A stretch of DNA of 64,000 nt from Halomonas caseinilytica (GCF_001662305.1 NZ_BDEP01000013.1:177230-241229), one strand, 5' to 3'. Counted from the stretch's first letter, positions 10,907 to 22,076 are shown. Made by a program: numbers and translations. The notes: generated from the sequence alone by a model not told the origin.

Positions 10907-12274
10907 TTACCTTGATGCATCCGAGCGCAGCGCGGTCACCACGTGTTCCATTCCGGCACTGCGCGATCCCTTGACCAGTACGCTGGCCCCTGGCGGCAGA
11001 TGGTGGAGAACATGGCGCGTCAGCGCCTCTCTGTCGTCAAAATGGCACCCTCCTTCACCGAAGGCACGGCTGGCCGGCCGCGCCGCCTCACCGAGAGTGC
11101 CGAGAAAATCGATGCCCAATGCCCGCGCGTGGCGTCCGACTTCAGCGTGCCAATGCGCGGACATCTCGCCAAGCTCACCCATGGCGCCCAGCAGACACCA
11201 ACGGGGCGCCGGCAGCGTCACCAGGGTATCCAGCGCCGCCTTCACGGCACCAGGATTGGCATTGTAGGTGTCATCCAGCAGGCGTGCGCCATCGCGTCCG
11301 GCGAACACACCGAGCCGGCCGGCCACCGGTTCGACCTCTTCCAGCCCGGCCAGCACCTCCGCCGGGTCGGCTCGCAGGGCCAGGGCCGCTGCCGCCGCTG
11401 CCAGGGCGTTGGCCACATTGTGGCGCCCCATCAGCGACAATTGTATCCGTCCCAGCTCGCGGCCATCGAAAGATAGCGTGAAAGCATAGCGCCCGAACTC
11501 ATCGCAGACCAGTGTCTCGGCACGCAGACGCCCCGCTCCCTCCAGTCCGAAGTCGAGCACCTCGCGTGGTGCCGCCTGGCTTGCCCAGAACCGGAAGTAG
11601 CGGTCATCACGATTGAGCACCGCCACGCCGTCCGCCGACAATCCGCTCAGTATCTCGCCCTTGGCCTGGGCAATGCGGCCCATGCCGCCGAACTCGCCGA
11701 CATGGGCGCCGGTCACGTTGGTGATCACCGCGACGTCGGGCATCGCCAGCGAAGCCGTCCAGGCGATCTCCCCCAGATGGTTGGCGCCCAGCTCCACCAC
11801 GGCCTGGCGGTGCTCGTCAGCCAACTCGAGCAGCGTCATGGGCGCACCGAAATCGTTGTTGAGATTGCCGCGGGTGGCCAGGGTCGCTCCGGATCGCGAC
11901 AGGATGGTCGCCAGCATCTGCTTGACGGTGGTCTTGCCGCTGTTGCCGGTCACGGCCACCAGCGGGCCGCCCCAGGCGCGACGGCGCTCGCGTCCCAGAA
12001 GCCCGAGCGCCAACCGAGTATCGGCAACTTCAAGTTGCGGCAGTGGATCATCCTGACGCCGCTCCACCAGCGCCGCCGCCGCCCCGGCCTCGCGCGCCTG
12101 AGCAATGAAGTCATGGGCATCGAAACGCTCGCCGATGAGTGCCACGAACAGGCCGCCCGGCCCCAGCCGGCGCGTATCGGTCGTGATCGCCGTCAGCTCG
12201 ACATCGTTTTCCGGCGGCCGCTCACCCAAGGCTCGAGCCACCGCGCCGAGAGAAGCCAAACCAACGCCGCTCAC
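10907..12274 (-). CDS. murF: UDP-MurNAc-tripeptide--D-alanyl-D-alanine ligase
   Basis: MurF attaches the D-Ala-D-Ala made by Ddl, completing the UDP-MurNAc pentapeptide. The 455-residue protein has the ATP loop [18 protein letters not shown] (about 106-123), the motif [14 protein letters not shown] (about 137-150) and [20 protein letters not shown] in the C-terminal part, all MurF signatures. Its ATG overlaps the murE stop in an ATGA arrangement. Confidence 0.98.
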   Translation of the reverse strand: MSGVGLASLGAVARALGERPPENDVELTAITTDTRRLGPGGLFVALIGERFDAHDFIAQAREAGAAAALVERRQDDPLPQLEVADTRLALGLLGRERRRAWGGPLVAVTGNSGKTTVKQMLATILSRSGATLATRGNLNNDFGAPMTLLELADEHRQAVVELGANHLGEIAWTASLAMPDVAVITNVTGAHVGEFGGMGRIAQAKGEILSGLSADGVAVLNRDDRYFRFWASQAAPREVLDFGLEGAGRLRAETLVCDEFGRYAFTLSFDGRELGRIQLSLMGRHNVANALAAAAAALALRADPAEVLAGLEEVEPVAGRLGVFAGRDGARLLDDTYNANPGAVKAALDTLVTLPAPRWCLLGAMGELGEMSAHWHAEVGRHARALGIDFLGTLGEAARPASRAFGEGGCHFDDREALTRHVLHHLPPGASVLVKGSRSAGMEHVVTALRSDASR

Positions 12275-13782
12275 GGGCCACCCTCCCCATGTCGCGCGGC
12301 CAGGGCGGCCCGAGCCTCGTCGAGATCGGAGAAGGGATGACGCACGCCCTCGATTTCCTGATAGGTCTCATGGCCCTTGCCGGCAATCAGGATCACATCC
12401 TCGACATCAGCCTCGGCGATCGTCGCACGGATGGCCACCGCGCGACCGGCTTCGATACGAGCCGACCGGCGCGCCGGCTCGCTCAGGCCGGCAAGAATCT
12501 GCTCACGGATAGCGGCCGCCGGCTCGCTTCGCGGGTTGTCGTCGGTAATCACCGGCACGTCCGCATGCCGCTCGGCGGCGGCAGCCATCAAGGGCCGCTT
12601 GCCGGCGTCCCGATCGCCGCCACAGCCGAACAGGCACCACAGGCGGCCTTGCTCCGGCAAGTGCGCCCTCAACCCCTGAAGGGCATTTTCCAGTGCATCC
12701 GGCGTATGGGCATAGTCGACCACCACCGTCGGCCCTCGGGTATCCTCGATCACCTGCATCCGCCCCGGCACCGGTGACAGATCGGCGGCAGCGCTGAACA
12801 GTGCCTCGAGATCCTCGCCCAGCCCGTACAGGGTCGCGATGGCCAGCAGCACATTGGTGAGGTTGAAAACGCCCATGAGGGGGATTTCCAGCACCCGTTC
12901 GCCATCCGGCGTGGCGATGACGGCGCGCTGCCCTTGCGACAGGGGCTCGATGCCCACTACCCGCAGCGTGACCGCCTTGTCATCGCCAACCGCCAGGACG
13001 CGCACGCCTTCGGGCAAGCCGGCCAGCATCAAGCGGGTCAGGGGATCATCGCCATTGACCACCGCCAGCCGCAACTCGGGACGCTGGAACAGGCGGGCCT
13101 TGGCCGCCGCATAGGCCGCCATGCCACCGTGGTAGTCGAGATGATCGCGGCTCAGGTTGGTAAAGACAGCCGCCGCCACTCGGCATCCCGACAGGCGATC
13201 TTGCTCCAAGGCATGAGATGAAGCCTCCATGGCCACACGCTCGACACCGTCGGACGCCAGCTCACCGAGCGCCGATTGCAGGGCCAGCGGCCCCGGCGTG
13301 GTCAACCGACCTTCGCGAAGCGCACCGGGCCGCCCATGCCCCAGGGTACCTACCATGCCCGCATCGCGCCCCAAAAGCCGACTCAGTTCAGCGATGTAGT
13401 GCGTCACCGAGCTCTTGCCGTTGGTACCGGTTACCCCGATCAGTTCCAGTGATGCCGGTACCTCGAACAGCGACCGCCCCAGCTCGCCGAGCCCTCCTGC
13501 CAGCCCCTCCAGCTGGATCACTCGGGCATCGGAGGACGGTGACGCATCTGGTTCGGCATGTGCCAGTACCGCTGCGGCACCCGTCGCCAGAGCCTGGTCG
13601 ATGAAATCGCGACCATCGACGCTTACCCCGGGCACTGCCACGAACACATCGCCCTCGGCCAGCTCCCGGCTATCCAGACAAAGCGCGACGTTACCGGCAA
13701 GCTGCAACGCCTCGAGCGCGGCGGCACCTTCCGGCCACTGGCGAGCCAATGCGGTCATCAGTCGCGATGCATTCACGTGCAT
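12271..13782 (-). CDS. murE: UDP-MurNAc-L-Ala-D-Glu--meso-diaminopimelate ligase
   Basis: MurE adds the third stem residue. The motif TDDNPRSEPA near residues 408-417 contains the DNPR sequence of enzymes that use meso-diaminopimelate, as expected for a Gram-negative. The ATP loop is GVTGTNGKSSVTHYIAEL (about 115-132), with Ser where the textbook loop has Thr after the Lys. The carbamylated-lysine region and MEASSHALEQDRL are visible. It is 503 residues, normal length. It follows ftsI after 30 bp. Confidence 0.97.
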   Translation of the reverse strand: MHVNASRLMTALARQWPEGAAALEALQLAGNVALCLDSRELAEGDVFVAVPGVSVDGRDFIDQALATGAAAVLAHAEPDASPSSDARVIQLEGLAGGLGELGRSLFEVPASLELIGVTGTNGKSSVTHYIAELSRLLGRDAGMVGTLGHGRPGALREGRLTTPGPLALQSALGELASDGVERVAMEASSHALEQDRLSGCRVAAAVFTNLSRDHLDYHGGMAAYAAAKARLFQRPELRLAVVNGDDPLTRLMLAGLPEGVRVLAVGDDKAVTLRVVGIEPLSQGQRAVIATPDGERVLEIPLMGVFNLTNVLLAIATLYGLGEDLEALFSAAADLSPVPGRMQVIEDTRGPTVVVDYAHTPDALENALQGLRAHLPEQGRLWCLFGCGGDRDAGKRPLMAAAAERHADVPVITDDNPRSEPAAAIREQILAGLSEPARRSARIEAGRAVAIRATIAEADVEDVILIAGKGHETYQEIEGVRHPFSDLDEARAALAARHGEGGP

Positions 13783-13812
13783 GCCAGCCTCTCGTGGGTC
13801 GGGATGGAAGAA

Positions 13813-15534
13813 TCAAGCATCATCGTCCTGGCTCGGTCGGTCAGGGGGAACATCCAGCATGCGCAGGGCGCTACCCGCTACACGGGAAAAGACCGGCGCG
13901 GCGATGGCCCCACCATAATAGGAATCCCCGCGCGGATGGTCGATCATCACCACGGCGATGATACGCGGGTCGGAGACCGGCGCGATGCCGACGAACAAGG
14001 AGCGATAGGCGCTCTGCTGATATCCCCCGCTGCCGGTCTTGCGCACCGTGCCCGTCTTGCCCGCCACACTGTAGCCCGGGACCAGCGCACGACGCGCCCC
14101 GGTACCGGGCGCCACCACCTCGTCCATCATGCCGAGCACGCGATCGGCAACAGCGGGATCGATGACCGGCTCGCCCTCGGGCACCTTGGACAGGCGCAAC
14201 AATGACGGGGGCAACCGTCGACCATTGTTGGCGATGGCCGTATAGGCACTGGCCAGTTGCAACGCCGACACCGACAAGCCATAGCCATAGGAAAGCGCCG
14301 CCCATTGGCTGCTGGACCAGACCTGAGGTGACGGCACACTGCCCGTGGCCTCGCCGGGGAAGCCGGTTCCCGGGGCACGATCAAAGCCAAGCGCCCGATA
14401 ACGCTGGGGCACCACCGGCTCGTCGAGCTGCAGGGTCAACTTTGACATGCCGATATTGGAAGACTTGCGCAGAATACCTGCCAGGCTCAACTTGCCGTTG
14501 TTGGAGACGTCCCGGATGGTGTAGCCATCGATCACCAGCCAGCCCGGCGAGGTATCGATGACGGTATCGGGCGGAAACTTGCCGGTTTCCAGCAACGCCG
14601 ACATGGCCAGCGGCTTCATCACCGATCCCGGTTCGAAGACATCGACGATGGCCTGATTGCGCAAGCCCTCCGGATCGAGCCCGGCACGATTGTTCGGGTT
14701 GTAGGACGGCTGGTTGGCCATCGCCAGCACTTCACCGGTGTCGGCATCCAGCATCACCAGGGTGCCACCGTCGGCATCGTTCTCGTCGACTGCCGCCTTG
14801 AGTTCCCGATAAGCCATGTACTGCAGGCTCTGGTCGATGGACAACGTCAGATCGCCCCCTGGCTGGGCCTCTTTGAGCACTTCCAGATCACGCACCAGGC
14901 GACCACGCCGATCCTTGAGCACCCGTCGCTTGCCCGGCACCCCGGCAAGATAGGGCTGGTAGGCCAGTTCGAGGCCTTCCTGGCCGTGATCGTCGATATT
15001 GGTCACGCCGAGCAACTGGGCCGTCACCTCGCCGGCCGGATAATAACGCTTGTACTCCCGTCGCGCGTGCACGCCGGGAACATGGAGGTCGAGCACCTTC
15101 TGGGCCTCGCCCGGCGTCATGCGGCGACGCAGGTACATGAATTCTCGATCGGCATAGCGCTCGATGCGCGCATCGAGCGCATCGAGATCCTGGCCGAGGG
15201 CCTGGGCAAGCCTCAGGCGTTGAATACCGTCGTCGGGCAAGTCCTGCGGATTGGCCCACAGGGTCACGACGGGCGTCGAGATGGCCAGCGGGTCACCGTG
15301 GCGGTCGGTGATCATGCCGCGGTGCGCGGGAATTTCGTCGACGCGCAGGGTCCGGGCATCGCCCTGGCCCTGCAGGAAGGAGTGATCGAACACATGCAGA
15401 TCGACGATGCGCCCCACCAGCAACCCCAGCCCGACGAGCACCAGCGTCATCATCACGATATAGCGAGCCCGCCCCATCGGCGCCATGGGGGAAGGACGGC
15501 GCGGCGTGACACCGTTCGACGCGTCTCGGCTCAT
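13813..15534 (-). CDS. ftsI: septal peptidoglycan transpeptidase FtsI (PBP3)
   Basis: FtsI cross-links septal peptidoglycan and is the partner of FtsW. The 573-residue protein has a short cytoplasmic tail and one membrane anchor (about 25-46). A pedestal domain follows, then the transpeptidase domain with active-site SVMK (304-307), SSN (358-360) and KTGT (493-496). These are the three penicillin-binding motifs in the right order and spacing. Its start overlaps the ftsL stop by 4 bp. Confidence 0.98.
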   Translation of the reverse strand: MSRDASNGVTPRRPSPMAPMGRARYIVMMTLVLVGLGLLVGRIVDLHVFDHSFLQGQGDARTLRVDEIPAHRGMITDRHGDPLAISTPVVTLWANPQDLPDDGIQRLRLAQALGQDLDALDARIERYADREFMYLRRRMTPGEAQKVLDLHVPGVHARREYKRYYPAGEVTAQLLGVTNIDDHGQEGLELAYQPYLAGVPGKRRVLKDRRGRLVRDLEVLKEAQPGGDLTLSIDQSLQYMAYRELKAAVDENDADGGTLVMLDADTGEVLAMANQPSYNPNNRAGLDPEGLRNQAIVDVFEPGSVMKPLAMSALLETGKFPPDTVIDTSPGWLVIDGYTIRDVSNNGKLSLAGILRKSSNIGMSKLTLQLDEPVVPQRYRALGFDRAPGTGFPGEATGSVPSPQVWSSSQWAALSYGYGLSVSALQLASAYTAIANNGRRLPPSLLRLSKVPEGEPVIDPAVADRVLGMMDEVVAPGTGARRALVPGYSVAGKTGTVRKTGSGGYQQSAYRSLFVGIAPVSDPRIIAVVMIDHPRGDSYYGGAIAAPVFSRVAGSALRMLDVPPDRPSQDDDA

Positions 15535-15869
15535 GGACGGATCACCTCCACTTCATCGACATCCGGCAGGCGCATCTCCAGACGCTCCGAGGCTAGCCGC
15601 TCGATTCGCGACGGCGAGGACCAGGCGCTCTCCTCGAGCAACAACTGCCCCCACTCGGTCTGCAGCTGTTGCTGCTCGCTCTCGAGTTGCTGCAGGCGCA
15701 CGTAGCGTTCGCGGATCTCGTGGCTGGTGGCGATCACTGCCAATGCCGACACCAGGCATAACCCCACCAGCACTCCGTTGAGCAACAGCTTGAAGGTCGG
15801 GCGCGGGCGGGGCACCGGCCAGCCGAAGCCCGGCGTCGTGGTCTTGGAGGCATTGCGTCCCTGTGCCAT
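15531..15869 (-). CDS. ftsL: cell division protein FtsL
   Basis: FtsL is a small bitopic protein that forms a complex with FtsQ and FtsB and activates FtsWI. The 112-residue protein has a Pro/Arg-rich cytoplasmic start, one membrane segment (about 29-47, LLLNGVLVGLCLVSALAVI) and a periplasmic coiled-coil with heptad-like leucines and glutamines (about 55-85). Sequence is poorly conserved in the family; the call rests on topology and on the position between rsmH and ftsI. Confidence 0.93.
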   Translation of the reverse strand: MAQGRNASKTTTPGFGWPVPRPRPTFKLLLNGVLVGLCLVSALAVIATSHEIRERYVRLQQLESEQQQLQTEWGQLLLEESAWSSPSRIERLASERLEMRLPDVDEVEVIRP

Positions 15870-15879
15870 GTCACTCCTT

Positions 15880-16836
15880 TCAATAGCGTTTGCGTGCCGC
15901 GCGCATCACGGCGCTACGGGCACGGGGATTGTCCTCGACCTCTTCACGGGCAGGACGTCGCGCCTTGCCGAGCGCCTCCAGACGACGCTGGATCTGGTCA
16001 TCGCGCAGCGGGATCCCGCGCGGCAAGTGAGTATCGCCGCGGACGTGGTCGCGGATGAAGCGCTTGACACGGCGATCCTCCAACGAATGGAAACTGATCA
16101 CCACCAGATGACCGCCCGGCGCCAAGGCTTCAAGCGCCGCCTCCAGAGCCAGGTCGAGCTGTTCGAGCTCGCCATTGACCTGGATGCGCAATGCCTGGAA
16201 GGCGCGGGTCGCCGGATGCTTGCCTTTCTCCCAGGCAGGATGCGCGGCCTTGATCACCTCAGCGAGATCCGCGGTGCGAGTGAAGGCACGCTCGCCCCGT
16301 CGCGCCACGATGGCCCGCGCCAGGCGACGCGCGAAACGCTCCTCGCCGTATGTCTTGAACACCCGGGCGATCTCGTCCTCGGCAGCGCGGGCAATCCAGT
16401 CCGCGGCACTCTCGCCGTGCTCGGGGTCCATGCGCATGTCCAGCGGGCCATCACGCAGGAAGCTGAAGCCTCGTTTCGGGTCATCGAGCTGCGGCGAGGA
16501 AACGCCGACATCGAGCAGGATGCCATCGAGCTTGCCATGCAGGCCATGCGCCTCGGCATAGGTCCCGAGACGGGCGAAATCGCCGCGCTCGATCGAAAAC
16601 CGCGAATCCTCGATGGCGGCGGCCTCCTCGATGGCCTGAGGATCCCGATCGATGGCGAGCAGGCGGCCCTGCGGTGAAAGCCGCTCCAGGATGGCGCGGG
16701 AGTGACCGCCCCGCCCGAAGGTGCCATCCAGGTAGCACCCCGACGGGTCGTGAATCAGGGTCTCGACCGCGCCATCGAGCAACACGCTGGCATGGCGAAA
16801 TCCGCGAGGGGGCTGTTCGGAGGCGGGTGACGACAT
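15880..16836 (-). CDS. rsmH: 16S rRNA (cytosine(1402)-N(4))-methyltransferase RsmH
   Basis: RsmH (MraW) methylates N4 of C1402 in the 16S rRNA P site, using S-adenosylmethionine; RsmI, encoded nearby, adds the 2'-O-methyl group to the same nucleotide. The 318-residue protein opens with [19 protein letters not shown] and has the SAM-binding motif [19 protein letters not shown] (about 36-54). It ends in the basic [16 protein letters not shown]. It is the first protein gene of the dcw cluster here: mraZ, usually just upstream, is not present, and the next gene upstream is rnpB. Confidence 0.98.
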   Translation of the reverse strand: MSSPASEQPPRGFRHASVLLDGAVETLIHDPSGCYLDGTFGRGGHSRAILERLSPQGRLLAIDRDPQAIEEAAAIEDSRFSIERGDFARLGTYAEAHGLHGKLDGILLDVGVSSPQLDDPKRGFSFLRDGPLDMRMDPEHGESAADWIARAAEDEIARVFKTYGEERFARRLARAIVARRGERAFTRTADLAEVIKAAHPAWEKGKHPATRAFQALRIQVNGELEQLDLALEAALEALAPGGHLVVISFHSLEDRRVKRFIRDHVRGDTHLPRGIPLRDDQIQRRLEALGKARRPAREEVEDNPRARSAVMRAARKRY

Positions 16837-16904
16837 GCGGCTCTCGTGGCAACTTGGGAGGGACCGTGCGCGACGGCTTCATCATGAACGATAGCGGAAT
16901 TCGG

Positions 16905-17265
<361 letters not shown>

Positions 17266-17271
17266 AGCGCA

Positions 17272-17300
17272 AGCATACCAGTGCCACGACACCCCCTCAA
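17272..17300 (-). promoter_or_regulatory. promoter of rnpB
   Basis: Reading the minus strand, TTGAGG (17295-17300) and TATGCT (17272-17277) are 17 bp apart, and the predicted start about 7 bp downstream coincides with the expected 5' end of the RNase P RNA. The -35 overlaps the rsmI stop codon, so the promoter is embedded in the end of the upstream gene. Confidence 0.75.
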
Positions 17301-18154
17301 TCCCCGTCCTTGAGCCGCTGTGCCCGGGCATACCAGCTTTTCCTGGCACCACCCAGCAAGCGCGCGGCCACACCGGCCGCCTGCTTGACGCCGACCCCTT
17401 CGGACAACAACGACGTCAACAGCGCATCGGCCTCGACCGAGACCACCTCGCCGACCGAGCGTGGCGCGGCACCTTCCACCATCACCACGAATTCACCGCG
17501 CGCCTGATCGGGATCCGCCTCCAATCGAGCCATCAAGGTAGCGGCACTGCCATCGAGGAAGGTTTCGAACGTCTTGGTCAATTCCCGGGCCAGTACCAGG
17601 CGACGCTCGCCGAAGACCGTCGCGAGATCGGCAAGCGTGGCACCGATACGGTGCGGCGATTCATAGAACACCAGGCTTTCCTCATGCTCGACCAATGCCT
17701 CCAGGCGGGCCCGACGGGCGCCCCCCTTGGCCGGCAAGAAGCCGTTGAACAGGAAGCGATCGGTGGCCAGGCCGGCCGCCGAGAGCGCCGCCACCAAAGC
17801 GCACGCTCCCGGCACCGGCACCACGCGACGCCCACGGGCCCGCAACTCCCGCACTAACACGAACCCCGGATCGCTGATCAGAGGTGTACCGGCATCGCTG
17901 ACCAGGGCAACGTCCTCACCGGTGGCCAGGCGTGCATCGATATACTCGACCCGGGCTGACTCGTTATGCTCGTGCAAGGACACCAGGGCCGGCGCAATGC
18001 CCAGATGCCGCAAGAGACGTGACGTATGCCGGGTATCTTCCGCGGCCACCAGTCCCACCTCCCCCAACAGTCGGGCGGCACGAGGGCTGAGGTCCTCCAG
18101 ATTCCCAATCGGCGTGGCGACCACGTACAATGAACCTGCAATCGCGTCTGACAT
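17297..18154 (-). CDS. rsmI: 16S rRNA (cytidine(1402)-2'-O)-methyltransferase RsmI
   Basis: RsmI is a tetrapyrrole-methylase-fold enzyme that 2'-O-methylates C1402 of 16S rRNA. The 285-residue protein has LYVVATPIGNLEDLSPRA near the N-terminus, AAEDTRHTSRLL, LVSDAGTPLISDPG (SAM loop, about 84-97) and FYESPHRIGATL, all family signatures. I chose the MSDAIAG start; the open frame has ten extra codons without a family match. It is divergent from lpoA with only 48 bp between them. Confidence 0.97.
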   Translation of the reverse strand: MSDAIAGSLYVVATPIGNLEDLSPRAARLLGEVGLVAAEDTRHTSRLLRHLGIAPALVSLHEHNESARVEYIDARLATGEDVALVSDAGTPLISDPGFVLVRELRARGRRVVPVPGACALVAALSAAGLATDRFLFNGFLPAKGGARRARLEALVEHEESLVFYESPHRIGATLADLATVFGERRLVLARELTKTFETFLDGSAATLMARLEADPDQARGEFVVMVEGAAPRSVGEVVSVEADALLTSLLSEGVGVKQAAGVAARLLGGARKSWYARAQRLKDGD

Positions 18155-18202
18155 TTCGGCCCCCTGGGATGCTTTCCGGAACAATGGGACAAGGAAGGAT
18201 CG

Positions 18203-19960
18203 ATGAAGATTTCGTCTCGCGGCCCCCTGGCCGCCGCGCTTCTGGCGCTACTCCTGGCCGGCTGCGGCATGCAGCCGAGCATGACCCAACGCCAACCGGC
18301 AGAAGACCCGGACAAGCTGCTACAGGCAGCCGAGCAGCAAGAACCGGCACAAGCCGCTCGCTCCCGACTGGAGGCCGCGGACATCCTAGCACGCCAGGGG
18401 CGCGGCCCCCAGGCACTGGAAATCGCCAGCAATCTCGATGACCGGCAACTGCCGGTCGAGCAGCGACGCCGTTGGGCCTTGCTGCTTTCCGAGCTGGGCG
18501 AGTCCCAGGGAGACCCGCGCGCCGTGGTGCAGGCCGGCCAGCTGCTCAAGGACGATACGCCGCCCCGCGAGCAGGCCGACCTGCTGCTGGAACGGCTCGG
18601 CCGCGCCCTGGGTGAACTCGACAAGCCGCTGCCTGCCGCCGCCGCTTTGCTGCGTCTGCAGGCCGCCAACGACAGTGAAGAGCTCAATGATCCGATCTGG
18701 GCCCAGCTCTCCCGCCTGCCCGCCGGCGCCCTCGGCAAGCTGCGCAGCAGCCAGGAGCCCGATACCCGGGCCTGGCTGGCGCTGACCGATCTGGTTCGCG
18801 ACAATAGCGGTGACATCGAGCGCCTGTTCCAGCGACTCGACGACTGGCGCAACCAGCATCCGGAGCATCCCGCCGCACGCCGCCTGCCATCCAAGGTTCT
18901 GGCGCTGCGGGATCTGCGCGGTCGCGAGATTCGTCATGTCGCCGTCTTCCTGCCCGAGGGCGGGCCGCTGGCCGGCGTGGCCGATGCCATCAAGCAGGGC
19001 ATGCGCGCCCACCACCTCAACGAAGTCAACGACGGAGCCAGCGGTTCCCGACTGAGTTTCATCGACTCCACCGAGGGCGATCTCGACGCGCTCTACCGTG
19101 AAGCGCGCAACCGTGGCGCCCAGGCCGTGATCGGCCCGCTCGACAAGGACCTGGTCAGTCGCCTCGAGCAACGCGAGCAGGTCCCATTGCCCACCCTGGC
19201 CCTCAACTACGGCACCGCCGCGCACAACCAGGCCGAAGGCCTCTTCCAGTACGGGCTTTCCGCCGAGAACGAAGCACGCCAGGTGGCCCGCCGCGGCCGG
19301 GTGGACGGCCTGCGCCGCGCCGCCGTGATGGTCCCCGACAACGATTGGGGACGCCGGGTCGGCGAGGCCTTCCGGGACACCTGGCTCGCCAATGGCGGCG
19401 AGATCACCCGCACCGAGCGCTACAACCCGGGGCGTCCGGCCACCGAGAGTACCCGCCGGGCCGTCAGCTCCCCTCGGCCGGACATGCTCTTTTTGCTGGC
19501 ACTTCCGGAATACGCGCGCCAGGTTCCGCCTACCCTTGACTATTATTCCGCCTCGGAGCTGCCGGTCTACGCCACCTCCCATCTCTACGAGGGGCGTCCC
19601 CAGCCGCGCCTGGACAAGGACCTCGATGGCGTTCGCTTCGTCGACATCCCCTGGCAGATTCCGGATGCCGCCGTGGGCGGCGAGGATGCCCTGCCTTTCC
19701 TCGACAGCTATCACCAGCTCCGCGAGGAATCCGATCCCTCGCTGTTCCGGCTGATGGCCATGGGCGTGGATGCCTACGAGCTGACCCGACGCCTGCCTCA
19801 ATTCCAGGCCATTCCGGGCAGCGAACTGTTCGGCGCCACCGGTACCCTGAACGTGGCCGATGATGGCCGCATCCAGCGCCAATTGCCCTGGGCACGCTTC
19901 AGCGACGGCGTTCCCCAGCCGGTGATCGCGCCGATACGCCTCGACAATGCCTTGCCCTGA
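18203..19960 (+). CDS. lpoA: penicillin-binding protein activator LpoA (lipoprotein)
   Basis: LpoA is an outer membrane lipoprotein that reaches through the periplasm to activate PBP1A. The 585-residue protein has a lipoprotein signal ending in the lipobox LAGC (Cys21), a helical TPR-like N-terminal half rich in Ala, Glu and Arg, and a C-terminal half with a periplasmic-binding-protein fold. That half begins near HVAVFLPEGGPLAGVADAIK (about 246-265). The order rsmI|lpoA-yraN-diaA-dolP is the same as in E. coli, which supports the name. Confidence 0.93.
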   Translation: MKISSRGPLAAALLALLLAGCGMQPSMTQRQPAEDPDKLLQAAEQQEPAQAARSRLEAADILARQGRGPQALEIASNLDDRQLPVEQRRRWALLLSELGESQGDPRAVVQAGQLLKDDTPPREQADLLLERLGRALGELDKPLPAAAALLRLQAANDSEELNDPIWAQLSRLPAGALGKLRSSQEPDTRAWLALTDLVRDNSGDIERLFQRLDDWRNQHPEHPAARRLPSKVLALRDLRGREIRHVAVFLPEGGPLAGVADAIKQGMRAHHLNEVNDGASGSRLSFIDSTEGDLDALYREARNRGAQAVIGPLDKDLVSRLEQREQVPLPTLALNYGTAAHNQAEGLFQYGLSAENEARQVARRGRVDGLRRAAVMVPDNDWGRRVGEAFRDTWLANGGEITRTERYNPGRPATESTRRAVSSPRPDMLFLLALPEYARQVPPTLDYYSASELPVYATSHLYEGRPQPRLDKDLDGVRFVDIPWQIPDAAVGGEDALPFLDSYHQLREESDPSLFRLMAMGVDAYELTRRLPQFQAIPGSELFGATGTLNVADDGRIQRQLPWARFSDGVPQPVIAPIRLDNALP

Positions 19961-20312
19961 CGCCCGCGCCCGGGGCGCTCATGTCGAGCGCCTCGCCGCC
20001 GACTGGCTGGTGGCCCGGGGGCTCGTCCTCGAGGCCACCAACCAGCATGCCAAGGGCGGCGAGCTCGACCTGATCATGCGCGATGGCGATACCCTGGTAT
20101 TCGTGGAGGTTCGACATCGCGCCGACACCCGTCACGGCCATCCGCTGGAAACCATCACCACTACCAAGCGTCGCAGACTGATAAAGGCGGCGCGTTTTTA
20201 TCTCCAGCGCAACCGGCTATCATGTGCTTGCCGCTTCGATGTGCTGGCCGTGACCGGCACGCCCCCCGAACTCGAGTTCGAATGGGTGGCAGGCGCCTTC
20301 GAAGCGTTTTGA
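19947..20312 (+). CDS. yraN: YraN family (UPF0102) nuclease-fold protein
   Basis: YraN proteins have a restriction-endonuclease-like fold; their role is not well established. The 121-residue protein shows the conserved pattern A...L...G, the KGGELDLIMRDGDTLVFVEV core (about 38-57, with the E-D...E-V putative catalytic residues) and VRHRADTRHG. It overlaps the lpoA end by 14 bp, indicating coupled translation, and is followed 21 bp later by diaA. Confidence 0.93.
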   Translation: MPCPDARARGAHVERLAADWLVARGLVLEATNQHAKGGELDLIMRDGDTLVFVEVRHRADTRHGHPLETITTTKRRRLIKAARFYLQRNRLSCACRFDVLAVTGTPPELEFEWVAGAFEAF

Positions 20313-20927
<615 letters not shown>

Positions 20928-20931
20928 CCCC

Positions 20932-21498
20932 ATGCCCTACAAGTCTCTGTGTACTGCCCTGACCCTCATCTTCCTGCTCGTCCTGTCAGGCTGCTCCAGC
21001 ATGACCTCCGGCCCCGTCAACGAGCATTACGGTCAACGCACCGAAGGCACCAAGGTCGAGGACTCGAACATCGAGGACAAGATCTACCGCAACCTCGGCG
21101 CCACCGACGCGCGGCTCGACGACGCCCGGATCAATGTCAACGCCTTCAACGGCGTCGTCCTGCTGACCGGCCAGGTCCCCAGCCAGGAACTCAAGGACAT
21201 GGCGGAGCAAGTGGCCGGACAGGTGCGCAATGTACGCAAGGTGCACAATGAGCTCACCATCGCGGCCAATCTACCCTCCAGCCAACGACTCGCCGACACC
21301 TGGATCACCACCAAGGTCCGCACGTCCCTGGCGACCAACGAGAACATCGACGCCAGCCGGCTGCTCGTCGTCACCGAGAACGCCACCGTCTATCTAATGG
21401 GCATCGTCAGCCGTGCCGAGGCCGACCGCATCGTATCGGCCGTCTCGAATACCGGCGGCATGCAACGCATCGTCAAGGCCTTCGATTACCTCGACTGA
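20932..21498 (+). CDS. dolP: division/outer-membrane-maintenance lipoprotein DolP (BON domains)
   Basis: DolP (YraP) is an outer membrane lipoprotein with two BON domains that binds anionic phospholipid and supports envelope integrity at division sites. The 188-residue protein has a signal peptide with lipobox LSGC (Cys21). BON domain 1 is about residues 44-113 (VNAFNGVVLLTGQVPSQEL) and BON domain 2 about 120-188 (ATVYLMGIVSRAEADRIV). I chose the ATG 4 bp after the diaA stop because it places the signal peptide at the N-terminus; an earlier in-frame ATG would overlap diaA. Confidence 0.94.
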   Translation: MPYKSLCTALTLIFLLVLSGCSSMTSGPVNEHYGQRTEGTKVEDSNIEDKIYRNLGATDARLDDARINVNAFNGVVLLTGQVPSQELKDMAEQVAGQVRNVRKVHNELTIAANLPSSQRLADTWITTKVRTSLATNENIDASRLLVVTENATVYLMGIVSRAEADRIVSAVSNTGGMQRIVKAFDYLD

Positions 21499-21523
21499 GA
21501 TTGCCCGGACAGGCACCACGCAT

Positions 21524-21559
21524 ACGCGAACGGCAGGCCAGTAGGCCTGCCGTTCGCGT
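21524..21559 (+). terminator. bidirectional terminator between dolP and sspB
   Basis: A perfect 16-bp inverted repeat (arms 21524-21539 and 21544-21559, loop AGTA) lies between two convergent genes. The plus-strand side is followed by TCTTCACTC, a weak U tract. It probably ends both transcripts. Confidence 0.75.
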
Positions 21560-21599
21560 TCTTCACTCGCTCCCGGCATCGAGACGCCGGACGACGAGC

Positions 21600-22076
21600 C
21601 TACTTGACAACCCGCAGGGAGGGACGCCCCTTCTTGGGCGCCTCGCCCTCCTGCTCCGAATCCGTCGTCTTGCGCTCTTCGGACTCGTCGACACTGGCCA
21701 GCGTCGGCCCTGACGTTTCGCCTTCCTGCACGGCCTCGGTCTCGTCATGGCCGGTATCGGGCATCACCGGCTCATGGCCGAAGACCATGCCGACGCCGTT
21801 CTCGCGGGCATAGATGGCGATCAGCGCCTCCATGGGCACCATGAGCTGCATCGGCTCGCCACCGAAACGAGCAGAAAAGGCGATCGCCTCGTTCTCCATG
21901 GACAGGTCGCGAATCGCGGTGACCCCCATGTTGAGCACGATCTGGCCATTCTGGACGAATTGCCTGGGCACCTCGACGCCCTCCTGCTCGGCATCGACCA
22001 CGATATATGGCGTCAATTCGTTGTCCAGCAACCACTGATAAAGGGCCCGGGCAATATAGGGACGGCTTGAATGCAT
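21600..22076 (-). CDS. sspB: ClpXP adaptor SspB
   Basis: SspB delivers ssrA-tagged proteins to ClpXP. The 158-residue protein has the conserved N-terminal substrate-binding domain (RPYIARALYQWLLDNELTPY, about 5-24; LNMGVTAIRDL; AFSARFGGEP). An acidic linker of about 40 residues follows, and the end GRPSLRVVK is the ClpX-binding (XB) tail. The start at MHSSRPY was chosen over an in-frame upstream Met because it aligns with the family. It is downstream of sspA, the usual pair. Confidence 0.97.
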   Translation of the reverse strand: MHSSRPYIARALYQWLLDNELTPYIVVDAEQEGVEVPRQFVQNGQIVLNMGVTAIRDLSMENEAIAFSARFGGEPMQLMVPMEALIAIYARENGVGMVFGHEPVMPDTGHDETEAVQEGETSGPTLASVDESEERKTTDSEQEGEAPKKGRPSLRVVK